Shown here piece after piece: positions 9,240 through 17,213 of a stretch of 64,000 nt of DNA. The notes under the pieces are model-generated. The model was given only the letters and a program-made list of their open reading frames with translations, had not been told where the DNA came from and searched no databases. The stretch is from a virus: positions 124,001 to 188,000 of IMG/VR virus record IMGVR_UViG_3300042691_025071; one strand, written 5' to 3'. The translations under genes were made by a program, and so were the position numbers. Numbering within the stretch: the first letter of the stretch is position 1; each line of letters opens with the position of its first letter.

Positions 9240-9680
9240 ATGGATATGAATATCAAACAAGCGTTAAAGAAAAAAAACAAATTAGTTGGACTTATTAAAG
9301 AAGAGTTCACAAAGGCACAAGTATATAATGTGGTTGAAGAAGGGAATAGTAGACCGTATTCGGCAACAGAATCACTTAAAAAGTGGTTTGAATTAACTGA
9401 GGAATTGACTCAATTGAAAACCAAAATTCACAAGGCCAATTTACCTATGTATGGTAAAATCTTTGAACTTGCGGAATTAAAAAACCAAGTTAAACTATTA
9501 AGAGGTTTGGATTGCACAAATGGTAAAGTTAATGCAAGTAGATGGGACGATAAAATAGTTGTTAAACAATCCGAAATTAATATTATTGAAAGAGATACAA
9601 TGGTTAAAAATTTGGAACTTAAAATAGAAATGATCCAAGACGAATTGGATGTTTGGAACCATAACACATTAATTGATTAA
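9240..9680 (+). CDS. Coiled-coil protein, DIP1984/DUF6847-like
   Basis: A 146-residue almost entirely helical protein. The order of segments (IKQALKKKNKLVGLI, then ELTQLKTKIHKANLP, then LKNQVKLLRGLD) resembles the DIP1984/septicolysin family of helical-hairpin proteins of unknown role. Assignment is by pattern only. It probably belongs to the phosphoesterase transcription unit. Confidence 0.6.
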   Translation: MDMNIKQALKKKNKLVGLIKEEFTKAQVYNVVEEGNSRPYSATESLKKWFELTEELTQLKTKIHKANLPMYGKIFELAELKNQVKLLRGLDCTNGKVNASRWDDKIVVKQSEINIIERDTMVKNLELKIEMIQDELDVWNHNTLID

Positions 9681-9891
9681 TAAACTCTTAGTTGGGGGAT
9701 AAGTGATAACTAATAAATAATACAAGACGGTTGGTCTCCGTTACCAATTCTAGCATTATATTGATTAAAAGATGATGTTAATGTATTCAAAACTTAACAC
9801 ACAAATAGTCAAAATTAGAAAAGTCATTACTTAAAACTCTTTTTATATTTATTTTGTTTGATCTTTGAACCCAACTTTTTAAATTAAAATT
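9681..9891. other. Intergenic region without a gene
   Basis: About 210 nt with no ORF longer than 25 codons. It has a few overlapping short palindromes (ACGG/CCGT and TTGGT/ACCAA at 9727-9747) that cannot all form at once. A weak promoter-like GATCTTTG at 9860-9867 lies ahead of the next gene. No strong terminator is seen. Confidence 0.6.
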
Positions 9892-10083
9892 ATGTCAGAA
9901 AAAAATACTTCAAGTGGTGGTGTCGGTTTTTTTGGTTTAATGTTTTTAATATTCATGACCTTAAAATTAACCAACGTAATCGATTGGTCTTGGTGGTGGG
10001 TAACGGCCCCATTATGGGGCGGATTCGCAATTTTATTAATTGTTTTAGTTGTGGCATTAACGATTAAGTCATTTTTTGATTAA
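9892..10083 (+). CDS. Small two-helix membrane protein, 'Fragile-X-F'-like
   Basis: The 63-residue product has two membrane helices separated by a WSWWWVTAPLW segment. The pattern GLMFLIFMTLKLTNVIDWSW is typical of small phage and bacterial proteins annotated as transmembrane Fragile-X-F proteins, whose function is unknown. A role such as holin is possible but not supported by sequence. Confidence 0.75.
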   Translation: MSEKNTSSGGVGFFGLMFLIFMTLKLTNVIDWSWWWVTAPLWGGFAILLIVLVVALTIKSFFD

Positions 10084-10089
10084 TTGGGA

Positions 10090-10097
10090 TATTTATT
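10090..10097 (+). promoter_or_regulatory. Late-promoter-like TATTTATT motif
   Basis: ATATTTATTGATAAAACTATT precedes the ATG of the next gene and shares both the octamer and the following ACTATT with the motif before the lysin gene. Confidence 0.45.
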
Positions 10098-10109
10098 GAT
10101 AAAACTATT

Positions 10110-10400
10110 ATGTCAAAAGTTATAAAATTAAAACAATCTGATATTGAAAAAATCGTAAATAACATTCTTAAAGAAAGTAATGGTGAATTTGACGATTTCG
10201 ATACAAAAATACAACCGGAAGAATTATCTGTCGATCAAATGGATTTACCAAGTAGTCTTGAAAAATTCGGGATAGATCCTTCTGAATTAGATTTTGATGG
10301 AAAGTACGATACTCCAGACTTGTTAATTGGTAAAGATCAAAATGGTAATATTGTTGTTACCGATACAAATACTGGTAAAACAATGAAAGCACCAAATTAA
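10110..10400 (+). CDS. Small acidic protein with CTS-like N-terminus
   Basis: A 96-residue protein: a basic amphipathic start (MSKVIKLKQSDIEKIVNNIL, then KES) followed by a strongly acidic region. The first 25 residues resemble those of the lysin and of the 62.1-kb protein, suggesting a shared targeting or propeptide segment. Otherwise unrecognised. A terminator follows. Confidence 0.7.
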   Translation: MSKVIKLKQSDIEKIVNNILKESNGEFDDFDTKIQPEELSVDQMDLPSSLEKFGIDPSELDFDGKYDTPDLLIGKDQNGNIVVTDTNTGKTMKAPN

Positions 10401-10420
10401 TTTAAAGTTAATTATATAAA

Positions 10421-10450
10421 ATAACCCCGAAAATTTCGGGGTTATTTTTT
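10421..10450 (+). terminator. Intrinsic terminator
   Basis: ATAACCCCGAAA pairs with TTTCGGGGTTAT and is followed by a T-run. Confidence 0.9.
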
Positions 10451-10452
10451 TT

Positions 10453-10478
10453 ATTGTGAATTGTTTTTCATATATTTG
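10453..10478 (+). promoter_or_regulatory. Bacteroidota-type promoter
   Basis: TATATTTG at 10471-10478 with a TTG-containing -33 region upstream; it lies directly after the terminator. Confidence 0.65.
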
Positions 10479-10495
10479 TGTTATAAAACAATCCC

Positions 10496-11167
10496 ATGAT
10501 TTATTGTTCAATTGACATAGAAACCTCTGGTTTAGATCCGGAGAAACACAAAGTTCTTTCAATAGGTGCAATCATTGAAGATACAACCAAAAAATTACCA
10601 TTTAACGAGATACCTAAATTCAATGCAATTGTTCTCCAAAATGAAATTGTCGGTTCACCAAGAGCACTGACAATGAATAAAGATATCATATCAATGATCG
10701 GTGAGTATCTTGAGGGTGACGATGAACTAAGATTCAATATGAATACACATACCGATTATCTTTTTTTGGAGAAAGAAGATGTTGTCAAACAATTATATTG
10801 GTTCTTAGAAGAAAATGGTTTAGGTCATGGTCTTATTAATAATAGTGGTGGTTATGTTGAACATGTTAATGGTAAACATAGACCCATGATAAACAACGGG
10901 ACTAAACCAATAACGATTAATGTTGCGGGTAAAAACTTTGGTACATTTGACAAGTTGTTCTTACAACAACTTCCTTGGTGGCAAAAATTAATCAGAACAA
11001 GACAACGAGTATTAGATCCTGCGATATTATGTGTTGATTGGATCAATGATGATTCATTACCTTCACTAACAAAATGTAAAGAAAGAAAGGGAATCGAAGG
11101 AATTGTTACACATAATGCTTTAGAAGATGCTTGGGACGTGGTTCAAGTTTTAAGAAAATTTTATTAA
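10496..11167 (+). CDS. DEDD-family 3'-5' exonuclease (DnaQ/RNase T-like)
   Basis: The 223-residue protein carries the three exonuclease motifs: SIDIETSG (residues 5-12), NVAGKNFGTFDKLFL and HNALEDAWDVVQVL near the end. It thus has the D-E, D and H-x4-D catalytic residues of the DEDDh subfamily. Likely roles are nucleic-acid turnover, oligoribonucleotide degradation or proofreading in trans. It heads an operon that continues to about 16.1 kb. Confidence 0.88.
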   Translation: MIYCSIDIETSGLDPEKHKVLSIGAIIEDTTKKLPFNEIPKFNAIVLQNEIVGSPRALTMNKDIISMIGEYLEGDDELRFNMNTHTDYLFLEKEDVVKQLYWFLEENGLGHGLINNSGGYVEHVNGKHRPMINNGTKPITINVAGKNFGTFDKLFLQQLPWWQKLIRTRQRVLDPAILCVDWINDDSLPSLTKCKERKGIEGIVTHNALEDAWDVVQVLRKFY

Positions 11168-11343
11168 TGAAAAGATTTTTTGCCTTTATATTTTATACAA
11201 TTGGGGTTTATATACTTGGAGTGTATAGTACCAGACAATACATTTACAATGAAACTATGGGTTGGTGGGACTGGTTTTTATTATCATATTTTACTTCATA
11301 TTTTATGGTTTATCTTTTAGTTAACAGAAATAAAAACAATTAA
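11167..11343 (+). CDS. Small two-helix membrane protein
   Basis: The start at 11167 overlaps the exonuclease stop (TAATG). The 58 residues (MKRFFAFIFYTIGVYILG...) form two membrane helices joined by a short loop with GWWDW. A longer reading starting at 11131 would overlap the exonuclease by 37 nt and is less likely. Function unknown. Confidence 0.7.
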   Translation: MKRFFAFIFYTIGVYILGVYSTRQYIYNETMGWWDWFLLSYFTSYFMVYLLVNRNKNN

Positions 11344-11345
11344 TT

Positions 11346-11624
11346 ATGTTTGATATTCAAAAACATGAAGAAATTAGGCAGACACAACAATGGGGATCAT
11401 TCGGTAAAAATGGTGATGAACCATTAAAATATAGATTAATAAAAGATCTGTCAGATGATCACCTAAATAACATTATTAGTTTCATCGAGGAATTTTCCGT
11501 AAGATGTAATGAGACGTATGGTGAAACATATCCAATGATGTGTAATGAAAAAGAATATCGAAAAATAAAAAACATATCAGTTCCTGATTATATTGATTTG
11601 AAAAATTTTAAATTCGGTAGATGA
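11346..11624 (+). CDS. Hypothetical protein (92 aa)
   Basis: A small soluble acidic protein (MFDIQKHEEIRQTQQWGSFG) with no recognised domain. Its stop overlaps the next start by 4 nt, so it is coupled to the primase-like gene. Confidence 0.65.
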   Translation: MFDIQKHEEIRQTQQWGSFGKNGDEPLKYRLIKDLSDDHLNNIISFIEEFSVRCNETYGETYPMMCNEKEYRKIKNISVPDYIDLKNFKFGR

Positions 11625-12235
11625 TGTCGGTAGATAATAGTGCAAAAATCGGAACAATGTTATCTTTTGATAAGGATGATTTTTATTTTTTACAGATCCT
11701 TAAAAGAAGAAAGGACAATCCTGAAATGGATAGAGATATGGTAGTTATTAAAAACTACTATGTCGAATCAATTGACCACTATATAAAAATTATTCCGAGG
11801 ATAATGTCTTTATGTGATTATGAAAATGCTAGAGCGTATTTTCGTTTAAACAAAAGAAACTATAAAAAGAATGGTCTTCAAATGATTAAGAGAGTTGCCG
11901 ATCACATTTCAAGTGGAAACAATTCAGCAATTAAAAATGCGTTTGACTCGGTCTGTGGTGAGTTCCATTCAGATAAAGATAAAAAATGGATAGTTGATGT
12001 AGATTTCAAAGACTTTGAAAACAGAATGGATGTTTTAGTTCGTATACATAATTACGTTGAAAATTTACAAACAGAAACAGGTAAAGAACCCATGTTGGAA
12101 GTTCTACCAACAAAAAATGGTTATCATATGATTACAAGACCATTTAATCTGTCTAAATTTAAACTTTTGATAAACGATTTAGATGTTAGACTTGATGTTC
12201 ATAAAGATAATCCAACAATATTGTATTGTCCCTAA
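11621..12235 (+). CDS. Putative archaeo-eukaryotic primase-like protein
   Basis: The 204-residue protein has a hydrophobic-D-hydrophobic-D strand (KWIVDVDFKDF, about residue 125) followed about 35 residues later by TKNGYHMITRPF. This resembles the DhD and sxH motifs of the archaeo-eukaryotic primase fold. The segment ARAYFRLNKRNYKKNG before it is also primase-like. The third catalytic Asp could be in LDVRLDVHKDN. The assignment rests on motif order only. The start could equally be the second ATG at 11624. Confidence 0.5.
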   Translation: MMSVDNSAKIGTMLSFDKDDFYFLQILKRRKDNPEMDRDMVVIKNYYVESIDHYIKIIPRIMSLCDYENARAYFRLNKRNYKKNGLQMIKRVADHISSGNNSAIKNAFDSVCGEFHSDKDKKWIVDVDFKDFENRMDVLVRIHNYVENLQTETGKEPMLEVLPTKNGYHMITRPFNLSKFKLLINDLDVRLDVHKDNPTILYCP

Positions 12236-12244
12236 AAATTAAAA

Positions 12245-12700
12245 ATGGCAAAAGAAATTGAAAGAAAGTTTTTAATTGAAACTTCGATATCACCAGATCT
12301 CGGACCAAAAAAACTTATAAAACAAGGTTATATTTTTCACGACAAAGGAAAACAAGTTAGAGTACGAGTAATAGACCATCAAAGTTTCTTGTGTATAAAA
12401 TATACAAAAGATAAAATTCGTGATGAATACGAATATGAGATACCACTATTGGATGGTTTGGAAATGTTGGGTAAATGTAAGCACAGACTTGAAAAAATAA
12501 GGACAACATTGTCCCCACACGGTGGTGAATATGTTGTTGATATCGATACATATCCGAATGGTTTAGTAGTTGCCGAAGTTGAATTTAAAACACAAGAAGA
12601 TTGTGACAAATTCAAACCGATAGACTGGTTTGGTAGAGAAATAACAGGAGAAAAAGAATTTTCAAATATAACATTATCAAAACAAAAATTAAAATTTTAA
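12245..12700 (+). CDS. CYTH domain protein
   Basis: The 151-residue protein begins with the diagnostic EIERKFLI motif (residues 4-11) and continues with RVRVI, CIKYT and the EYEYEIP strand, forming the CYTH triphosphate tunnel (adenylate cyclase class IV/thiamine triphosphatase superfamily). Family members hydrolyse triphosphates or inorganic triphosphate. A role in triphosphate metabolism during infection is plausible; the substrate is unknown. Confidence 0.92.
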   Translation: MAKEIERKFLIETSISPDLGPKKLIKQGYIFHDKGKQVRVRVIDHQSFLCIKYTKDKIRDEYEYEIPLLDGLEMLGKCKHRLEKIRTTLSPHGGEYVVDIDTYPNGLVVAEVEFKTQEDCDKFKPIDWFGREITGEKEFSNITLSKQKLKF

Positions 12701-12703
12701 ATT

Positions 12704-12841
12704 ATGATTGGATCAACAATTTTTTTAGTACTTTTGCTTTCATTAGTAACAAAAATGGTTATTGATGTTCAAAAATTCAAAAAGAGAAGAACACAAGAAG
12801 AAAATGAATTACTAAACGAAATCGAAGAAGAAACAATATAA
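12704..12841 (+). CDS. Tiny single-pass membrane protein (45 aa)
   Basis: An ATG 4 nt after the CYTH stop opens a 45-codon frame: one membrane helix (IGSTIFLVLLLSLVT) and a charged tail (KKRRTQEENELLNEIEEE). It fills the gap between two genes exactly, which supports it being real. Function unknown. Confidence 0.65.
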   Translation: MIGSTIFLVLLLSLVTKMVIDVQKFKKRRTQEENELLNEIEEETI

Positions 12842-12850
12842 AACTATACT

Positions 12851-13885
12851 ATGTCAAGAATTAAAAATTTAAGAAACGAATTTGAAAACTGTATTAATCT
12901 TGTTGATCTTTTTTCATTAATTTGTCCCGAAGATAAATCAAAATATATTGAGTTGGGTCTGAGATTAATGAAAAGAACGAAAAGAATTGATGAATATGGT
13001 GAAGAAGTAAAAAAAATATTGGAGACAAAATTTGGAATTGATTGTGAAAAATTAAATAAATTTACCTCAATACAAATTTTATTATTTTACAAAATATTTG
13101 ATGATTATTTTAGTGTTGGGGATGTGGTTAGATTTAAAAAATTCTGTGAATTAAATGAGAGAGGTTTGGTTGAAAAAAATGATTTATCATCATATGATAA
13201 CTTTCAAGAAATAATAGATCAATTGACAATTGCTGAAATGAAGTCAGTTGAAAAAGAAATGGAAAAACAAATATTGAAATTACATGATGATGGTGAATGG
13301 ATAGTTGTTAGACCATTAACATATGAGGCATCAAAAAGATACGGATCAAATACAAAATGGTGTACAACCATGGAGGATAAATCGTACTTTAGAAAATATG
13401 CAGGAAGAGGTATTCTTATATATGTCATAAATAAAAAAACAGGTCTAAAGGTAGCGTCTTTCAGATCGATCAAAGATATTGAATTTAGTTTTTGGAATCA
13501 AATTGATGAAAGAATAGATTCTATGCAAAGTTGTTTACCTAAAAATATTTTAGATATAATTTTAAATGAAACCGAAAACAATTTTGTGTCAAACTTATCA
13601 TTAATTGGTGAAAAATATGAAGAAGAAAATTTTCGATCCTATCCTATGATAGATGAACCCATTGCTTTGGCACCAATCAGAGAATTGGATTCAGAGGATG
13701 AAATAGAGGAAGATTTACCTGACGAAATTAATTGGGATGAACCGATGGTCGAACCAAATATACTTGCTAGTGAATATGATAATAGTAGAGTTAGAAGAAT
13801 CGTCAGTGAATTAATTAATGAAAATGTGGATCGAGTATACGTACAACAAGAAATACCTTTTCCCGAAACAAATAACAGAGCATAA
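12851..13885 (+). CDS. Phage protein with GSNTKWC motif
   Basis: This 344-residue protein contains YEASKRYGSNTKWCTT (about residues 158-173) followed by a beta region (GRGILIYVINKKTGLKVASF). This arrangement occurs in many large-phage hypothetical proteins. It recalls the Cys-centred cores of the PcfJ-like genes and of the minus-strand gene ending at 16956. The last 80 residues are acidic and end in a helical segment (VRRIVSELINENVD). Function unknown. The stop overlaps the next start. Confidence 0.7.
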   Translation: MSRIKNLRNEFENCINLVDLFSLICPEDKSKYIELGLRLMKRTKRIDEYGEEVKKILETKFGIDCEKLNKFTSIQILLFYKIFDDYFSVGDVVRFKKFCELNERGLVEKNDLSSYDNFQEIIDQLTIAEMKSVEKEMEKQILKLHDDGEWIVVRPLTYEASKRYGSNTKWCTTMEDKSYFRKYAGRGILIYVINKKTGLKVASFRSIKDIEFSFWNQIDERIDSMQSCLPKNILDIILNETENNFVSNLSLIGEKYEEENFRSYPMIDEPIALAPIRELDSEDEIEEDLPDEINWDEPMVEPNILASEYDNSRVRRIVSELINENVDRVYVQQEIPFPETNNRA

Positions 13886-14433
13886 TGAAAACATTAATAG
13901 TACATCCAAAAGACGATACAACATCATTTTTAGATATTGTATACACACCAATACCGAATAAAACAGTTATAACTGGTGGTATTAGTAAAGAAGATTTAAG
14001 AGAATTAATTGAACAACATGATAGGGTCATGATGATGGGTCATGGATCACCAGGTGGTTTGTTCTCCGTAGGTCAATTTAAAGACACACATGGATTTATA
14101 ATTGATCACACAATGGTTCCATTGTTAGAGAAAAAAGACAATAGTGTTTTCATTTGGTGTAATGCCGATATGTTTGTTGATAGGTATGATCTAAAAGGGT
14201 TTTATTCTGGAATGTTTATATCTGAAGTTGGAGAAGCAAATTATTGTGGTCTACCTGGAATGGGACAAGATGTTGTTGATGAATCTAATTACGGATTTTG
14301 TCATATATTAGCGGAATGTATAAATGAAAGTAATGAAACCATATACGAAAAAGTAAAAAACGAATACGGTTTAATTGCTGAAAATAATCCTGTTGCTTAT
14401 TACAATAATAACAGACTATATCTTAATTCTTAA
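13885..14433 (+). CDS. Caspase/CHAT-like putative cysteine peptidase, copy 1
   Basis: The 182-residue protein shows the clan CD pattern. A hydrophobic strand ends in His-Gly (RVMMMGHGSPGGLFS, His at about residue 53), and about 40 residues later a second strand ends in a Cys (NSVFIWCNAD). This is the His/Cys dyad arrangement of caspase and CHAT proteases, followed by a GFYSGMFISEVGEA helix. A close paralogue lies on the minus strand at 51.9-52.5 kb, and both conserve the His, the Cys and the surrounding Gly residues. Catalytic activity is inferred. It is coupled to the preceding gene by a 1-nt overlap. Confidence 0.6.
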   Translation: MKTLIVHPKDDTTSFLDIVYTPIPNKTVITGGISKEDLRELIEQHDRVMMMGHGSPGGLFSVGQFKDTHGFIIDHTMVPLLEKKDNSVFIWCNADMFVDRYDLKGFYSGMFISEVGEANYCGLPGMGQDVVDESNYGFCHILAECINESNETIYEKVKNEYGLIAENNPVAYYNNNRLYLNS

Positions 14434-14450
14434 TCCCCAAATATAATAAA

Positions 14451-14789
14451 ATGTATCAAAAAAAACCGAAAAACAATCTCACAGATGAACAAATGATTTC
14501 TTTAATCAATAAAGTATCGGATTACTTTCAGATTGAACCAAATGAAGTTGTTAGTAAATCAAGAAAAGATGAACTCGTCAAAGTTAGAATGTTTATATGT
14601 GTTCTTTTAAAGAACAAACATAAAATGACATTGAAAAAGATTGGCGAACAATTATCGGGAAGAGATCATTCATCAATTTTATATATGTTATCGCAATATA
14701 AAAATCTATCTCATTCTAAATTACATTTTCTTAAAGAAGAAACAAATAAAACATACCAAGAGTTAGAAAAAATAACAAATGAATTATAA
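14451..14789 (+). CDS. DnaA domain IV-like DNA-binding protein
   Basis: The 112 residues match the C-terminal DNA-binding domain of DnaA: VSDYFQIEPNEVVSKSRK, a helix with VRMFICVLL, then LKKIGEQLSGRDHSSILYM, the signature helix-turn-helix with GRDHSS. The AAA+ ATPase part is absent. A stand-alone DnaA-IV protein could bind DnaA boxes to recruit or block host replication initiation, or act as a repressor. The domain is clear; the role is inferred. Confidence 0.88.
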   Translation: MYQKKPKNNLTDEQMISLINKVSDYFQIEPNEVVSKSRKDELVKVRMFICVLLKNKHKMTLKKIGEQLSGRDHSSILYMLSQYKNLSHSKLHFLKEETNKTYQELEKITNEL

Positions 14790-15120
14790 AATAATACTTG
14801 GTGTATTTTACGGGATACTCGGGCAAGTTGCAACATTTTTACAGTTACAATGTTCCTACAAATATGATTGGAATAAAAAGTATTTTTGGTTAGTCCTGTT
14901 GTCAAGTATCCCGATAGGTTGGTTTTTTATAAAATCAACCAATTATCTCATTGATGGTTATGATGGACAAATATGGCCATCTAGACTTATTGGTTTTGGT
15001 ATTGGTGTGATAGTTTTCACATGGTTAAGTGTTTTAATATTTAACGAACCTCTAACATTAAAAAGTTATATATGTTTATTCTTGGGTCTGTTAATAATTT
15101 TAACTCAAATATTTTTATAA
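14779..15120 (+). CDS. Four-helix membrane protein, DMT/EmrE-like half transporter
   Basis: The 113-residue product has four membrane helices and ends FNEPLTLKSYICLFLGLLII, resembling the last repeat of drug/metabolite transporter family proteins. It would insert in the inner membrane and could act as a dimer. Its start overlaps the DnaA-like gene by 11 nt. Substrate unknown. Confidence 0.65.
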   Translation: MNYKIILGVFYGILGQVATFLQLQCSYKYDWNKKYFWLVLLSSIPIGWFFIKSTNYLIDGYDGQIWPSRLIGFGIGVIVFTWLSVLIFNEPLTLKSYICLFLGLLIILTQIFL

Positions 15121-15121
15121 A

Positions 15122-15409
15122 ATGAAAAAGAATTTATTTACTTACATTGTTATTATTTGGTTTATCGCAGTTTTAATATTCGCAATATTATTTGTTGGAT
15201 GTGTTGATCCACCAAAAATTGAAGAGGGTGACCGTGTGGAGAATTGTATTATAGATACGTTTTATAGATTACCACAAGTATCTGTAATGGACATCGAACC
15301 AAAATATGTGTATATCACAGATTGTGATTTCAAGTTTACAACAACAAGAAGAGATATTTATAAAATTGGTGACACAATAAAACTTGTTTATAAAAAAGCA
15401 AAAATATGA
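15122..15409 (+). CDS. Putative lipoprotein
   Basis: A 95-residue protein with an N-terminal hydrophobic segment ending in a lipobox-like LFVGC (Cys about residue 27), then a small acidic periplasmic domain. It is probably a lipoprotein or a single-pass membrane protein. It is packed between coupled genes. Function unknown. Confidence 0.65.
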   Translation: MKKNLFTYIVIIWFIAVLIFAILFVGCVDPPKIEEGDRVENCIIDTFYRLPQVSVMDIEPKYVYITDCDFKFTTTRRDIYKIGDTIKLVYKKAKI

Positions 15410-15684
15410 CAATACAAGAGGTGTTTTCCTATTTACCCGAAGACATATTTAAACCTAATTTAGATAACATTCAAACTTATCAGGAATTAAGTAAAGATAG
15501 TTTAGATATTACGGGTGATAATGAAATTGGATACTATAAAGAAATAAACGAAAATTACCATATTTTAAGTAATGATAGGGTTGATAATATGATTTACATT
15601 GTTGATCAACCTGAGATATATGCCATATCAATAACTCATTATCATAGAAGAGGTCAAATGTATGCGGTAAAAATATATAAATAA
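15406..15684 (+). CDS. Hypothetical protein (92 aa)
   Basis: A soluble acidic protein (MTIQEVFSYLPEDIF) with a Tyr- and Ile-rich middle. Nothing recognisable. The start overlaps the preceding stop by 4 nt. Confidence 0.65.
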   Translation: MTIQEVFSYLPEDIFKPNLDNIQTYQELSKDSLDITGDNEIGYYKEINENYHILSNDRVDNMIYIVDQPEIYAISITHYHRRGQMYAVKIYK

Positions 15685-15685
15685 T

Positions 15686-16135
15686 ATGGTCGGTTTGTTA
15701 ATTAAAAAAGATCAAAATTGGTTTGTAAAATACGAATCAATTAAAGACAAAACAAAAAATGAAATACAACTTCATCCAGAAGATGAACTTTATTGTTTAG
15801 AATCAGATATAGGTTCCAATGTTATTTTCGACATCATTAAAATTTATTTAAGTGATCAAACTTTATACAGGGCGAAAATATTACAAAGAATTGGTATGTT
15901 AGAATTACTTGAGAGAGATATGTCTATTTTTATGGATTCTTTGGAAAATCCGGAAGACCCAAATTCAAATCTTAGAGAATCATATGAAAATATGATATCA
16001 AATGAAAAATGGGATGAAATTTATGAGGAATATTCTAATGAAAATTACCCACCATTCGGTGGCCCATTTACAGACGCAATTCCATTGATTGAATGGTTAA
16101 GAAGAAACTTTAATCCACCGAAAAGAAAAAATTAA
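15686..16135 (+). CDS. Hypothetical protein (149 aa)
   Basis: An acidic soluble protein, last in the operon that begins with the exonuclease. The end has a NYPPFGGPFTDAIPLIEWL segment. Its stop overlaps by 4 nt the stop of a convergent minus-strand gene, leaving no room for a separate terminator. No domain recognised. Confidence 0.65.
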   Translation: MVGLLIKKDQNWFVKYESIKDKTKNEIQLHPEDELYCLESDIGSNVIFDIIKIYLSDQTLYRAKILQRIGMLELLERDMSIFMDSLENPEDPNSNLRESYENMISNEKWDEIYEEYSNENYPPFGGPFTDAIPLIEWLRRNFNPPKRKN

Positions 16136-16956
16136 AATTTATTAAATTCAATTCTTAATTTTTGAACTTCAGATCTAAAGTTTTTTGTTAAGTCATCTAA
16201 TTTAAAAATTAGTTCGTTGTTGGTCGGATCATTTTGTAACTGAGATTCGATTTCTCTTTTATCTTTTTCGTAATTTCTTTTTAAATTCATTAATTCGGTG
16301 TCGAAGTTTTTTGGTTTAACCTCAACAAGATAATTTTTTATCTCACCAATCCAAGGATATTTTTTAACCATATCCTCTAAATTATAATATTCTTCTTCCT
16401 GTCTATTTGTGGCGTCGGTTACTGTGTATTTGTTTTTATAAACAATAATAACCATTACATGTCTCGGATCACCAAAATTACTTTGATCATCCATTTCTTT
16501 TGGTAAATTATCGTTGAAAATGAAATATATCGTACCTCCTTTATGTACCCTATATTCATGATATTGATTCTTTAAACCTCTTGATGATATACAAAATCTA
16601 TAACCCGCACCATATTTTACACATGATTCTAATGTATTTGACTTATATAATCTAATACCATTATTATTGTAGATTAAATTTGGGTCATCTGATGTTAAAT
16701 CAATTTTACCTGTTTTTATTTTTCTTTTTTGGTTACTATCGACCACTTTTTCCAATTCATTCCAAGAATACCTTGTTATGTCCTTTTCTCCAATATTTGG
16801 GGAATCCTTAAGTTCTTTAAATCTTTTTATATAAAATCTAGCAATTTCACTTGATAAATCGGGTTTTTCCTCTGTAAATTTATTTACAAGACCCCCAATT
16901 AATTTTTCACTATATTCTAATAATAATATATCGTATACCGTTTTTAATAGTTTCAT
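16132..16956 (-). CDS. Candidate virion protein with Cys-centred motif
   Basis: A 274-residue protein on the opposite strand to its neighbours. It begins MKLLKTVYDILLLEYSEKLI, an amphipathic start like other proposed virion genes, and has a TATTTATT motif just upstream. The centre reads KYGAGYRFCISSRG followed by GGTIYFIFN, the same layout as the GSNTKWC gene at 12.9 kb. The C-terminus is a coiled coil. Function unknown. Confidence 0.7.
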   Translation of the reverse strand: MKLLKTVYDILLLEYSEKLIGGLVNKFTEEKPDLSSEIARFYIKRFKELKDSPNIGEKDITRYSWNELEKVVDSNQKRKIKTGKIDLTSDDPNLIYNNNGIRLYKSNTLESCVKYGAGYRFCISSRGLKNQYHEYRVHKGGTIYFIFNDNLPKEMDDQSNFGDPRHVMVIIVYKNKYTVTDATNRQEEEYYNLEDMVKKYPWIGEIKNYLVEVKPKNFDTELMNLKRNYEKDKREIESQLQNDPTNNELIFKLDDLTKNFRSEVQKLRIEFNKF

Positions 16957-16963
16957 ATCTAAA

Positions 16964-16971
16964 TAAATATT
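16964..16971 (-). promoter_or_regulatory. Late-promoter-like TATTTATT motif
   Basis: ATATTTATTTAGAT on the minus strand directly before the start of the gene ending at 16956, as in other genes of the proposed late set. Confidence 0.45.
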
Positions 16972-17017
16972 TTTTTTTATTGAAAATATTTATTAACTTC
17001 GGATTAAAATTATTTTT

Positions 17018-17182
17018 ATGTTAAAAAGTCTTGTCATTTTTTTCATTTTATGTGTAATTTCATTCATTTTTTTATTTGGTTTGATTGTTGGTGAGGTATA
17101 TGTTGCTAACAATGAAGACACGAAATTTGGTAGGTGGTGGAGAAAGTATATTTGTGCACCCGATCCTTACGAAAATGAATAA
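17018..17182 (+). CDS. Small single-pass membrane protein (54 aa)
   Basis: The ORF encodes MLKSLVIFFILCVISFIFLF followed by a short polar tail with RWWRKYICAPDPYENE. One membrane helix, possibly also a signal anchor. It lies 32 nt upstream of the secreted-protein gene on the same strand. Confidence 0.65.
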   Translation: MLKSLVIFFILCVISFIFLFGLIVGEVYVANNEDTKFGRWWRKYICAPDPYENE

Positions 17183-17213
17183 TTAAGATATATATATAGT
17201 ATATACCTTTAAT

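Noticed and set aside
9727-9747. H-type pseudoknot upstream of the 63-aa membrane protein gene
   Set aside because: The connecting loops (0 and 1 nt) are too short to span the two helices; only one of the hairpins can form.
11131-11166. Longer start for the small membrane protein after the exonuclease
   Set aside because: It would overlap the exonuclease by 37 nt; the ATG at the exonuclease stop gives a normal coupled start.
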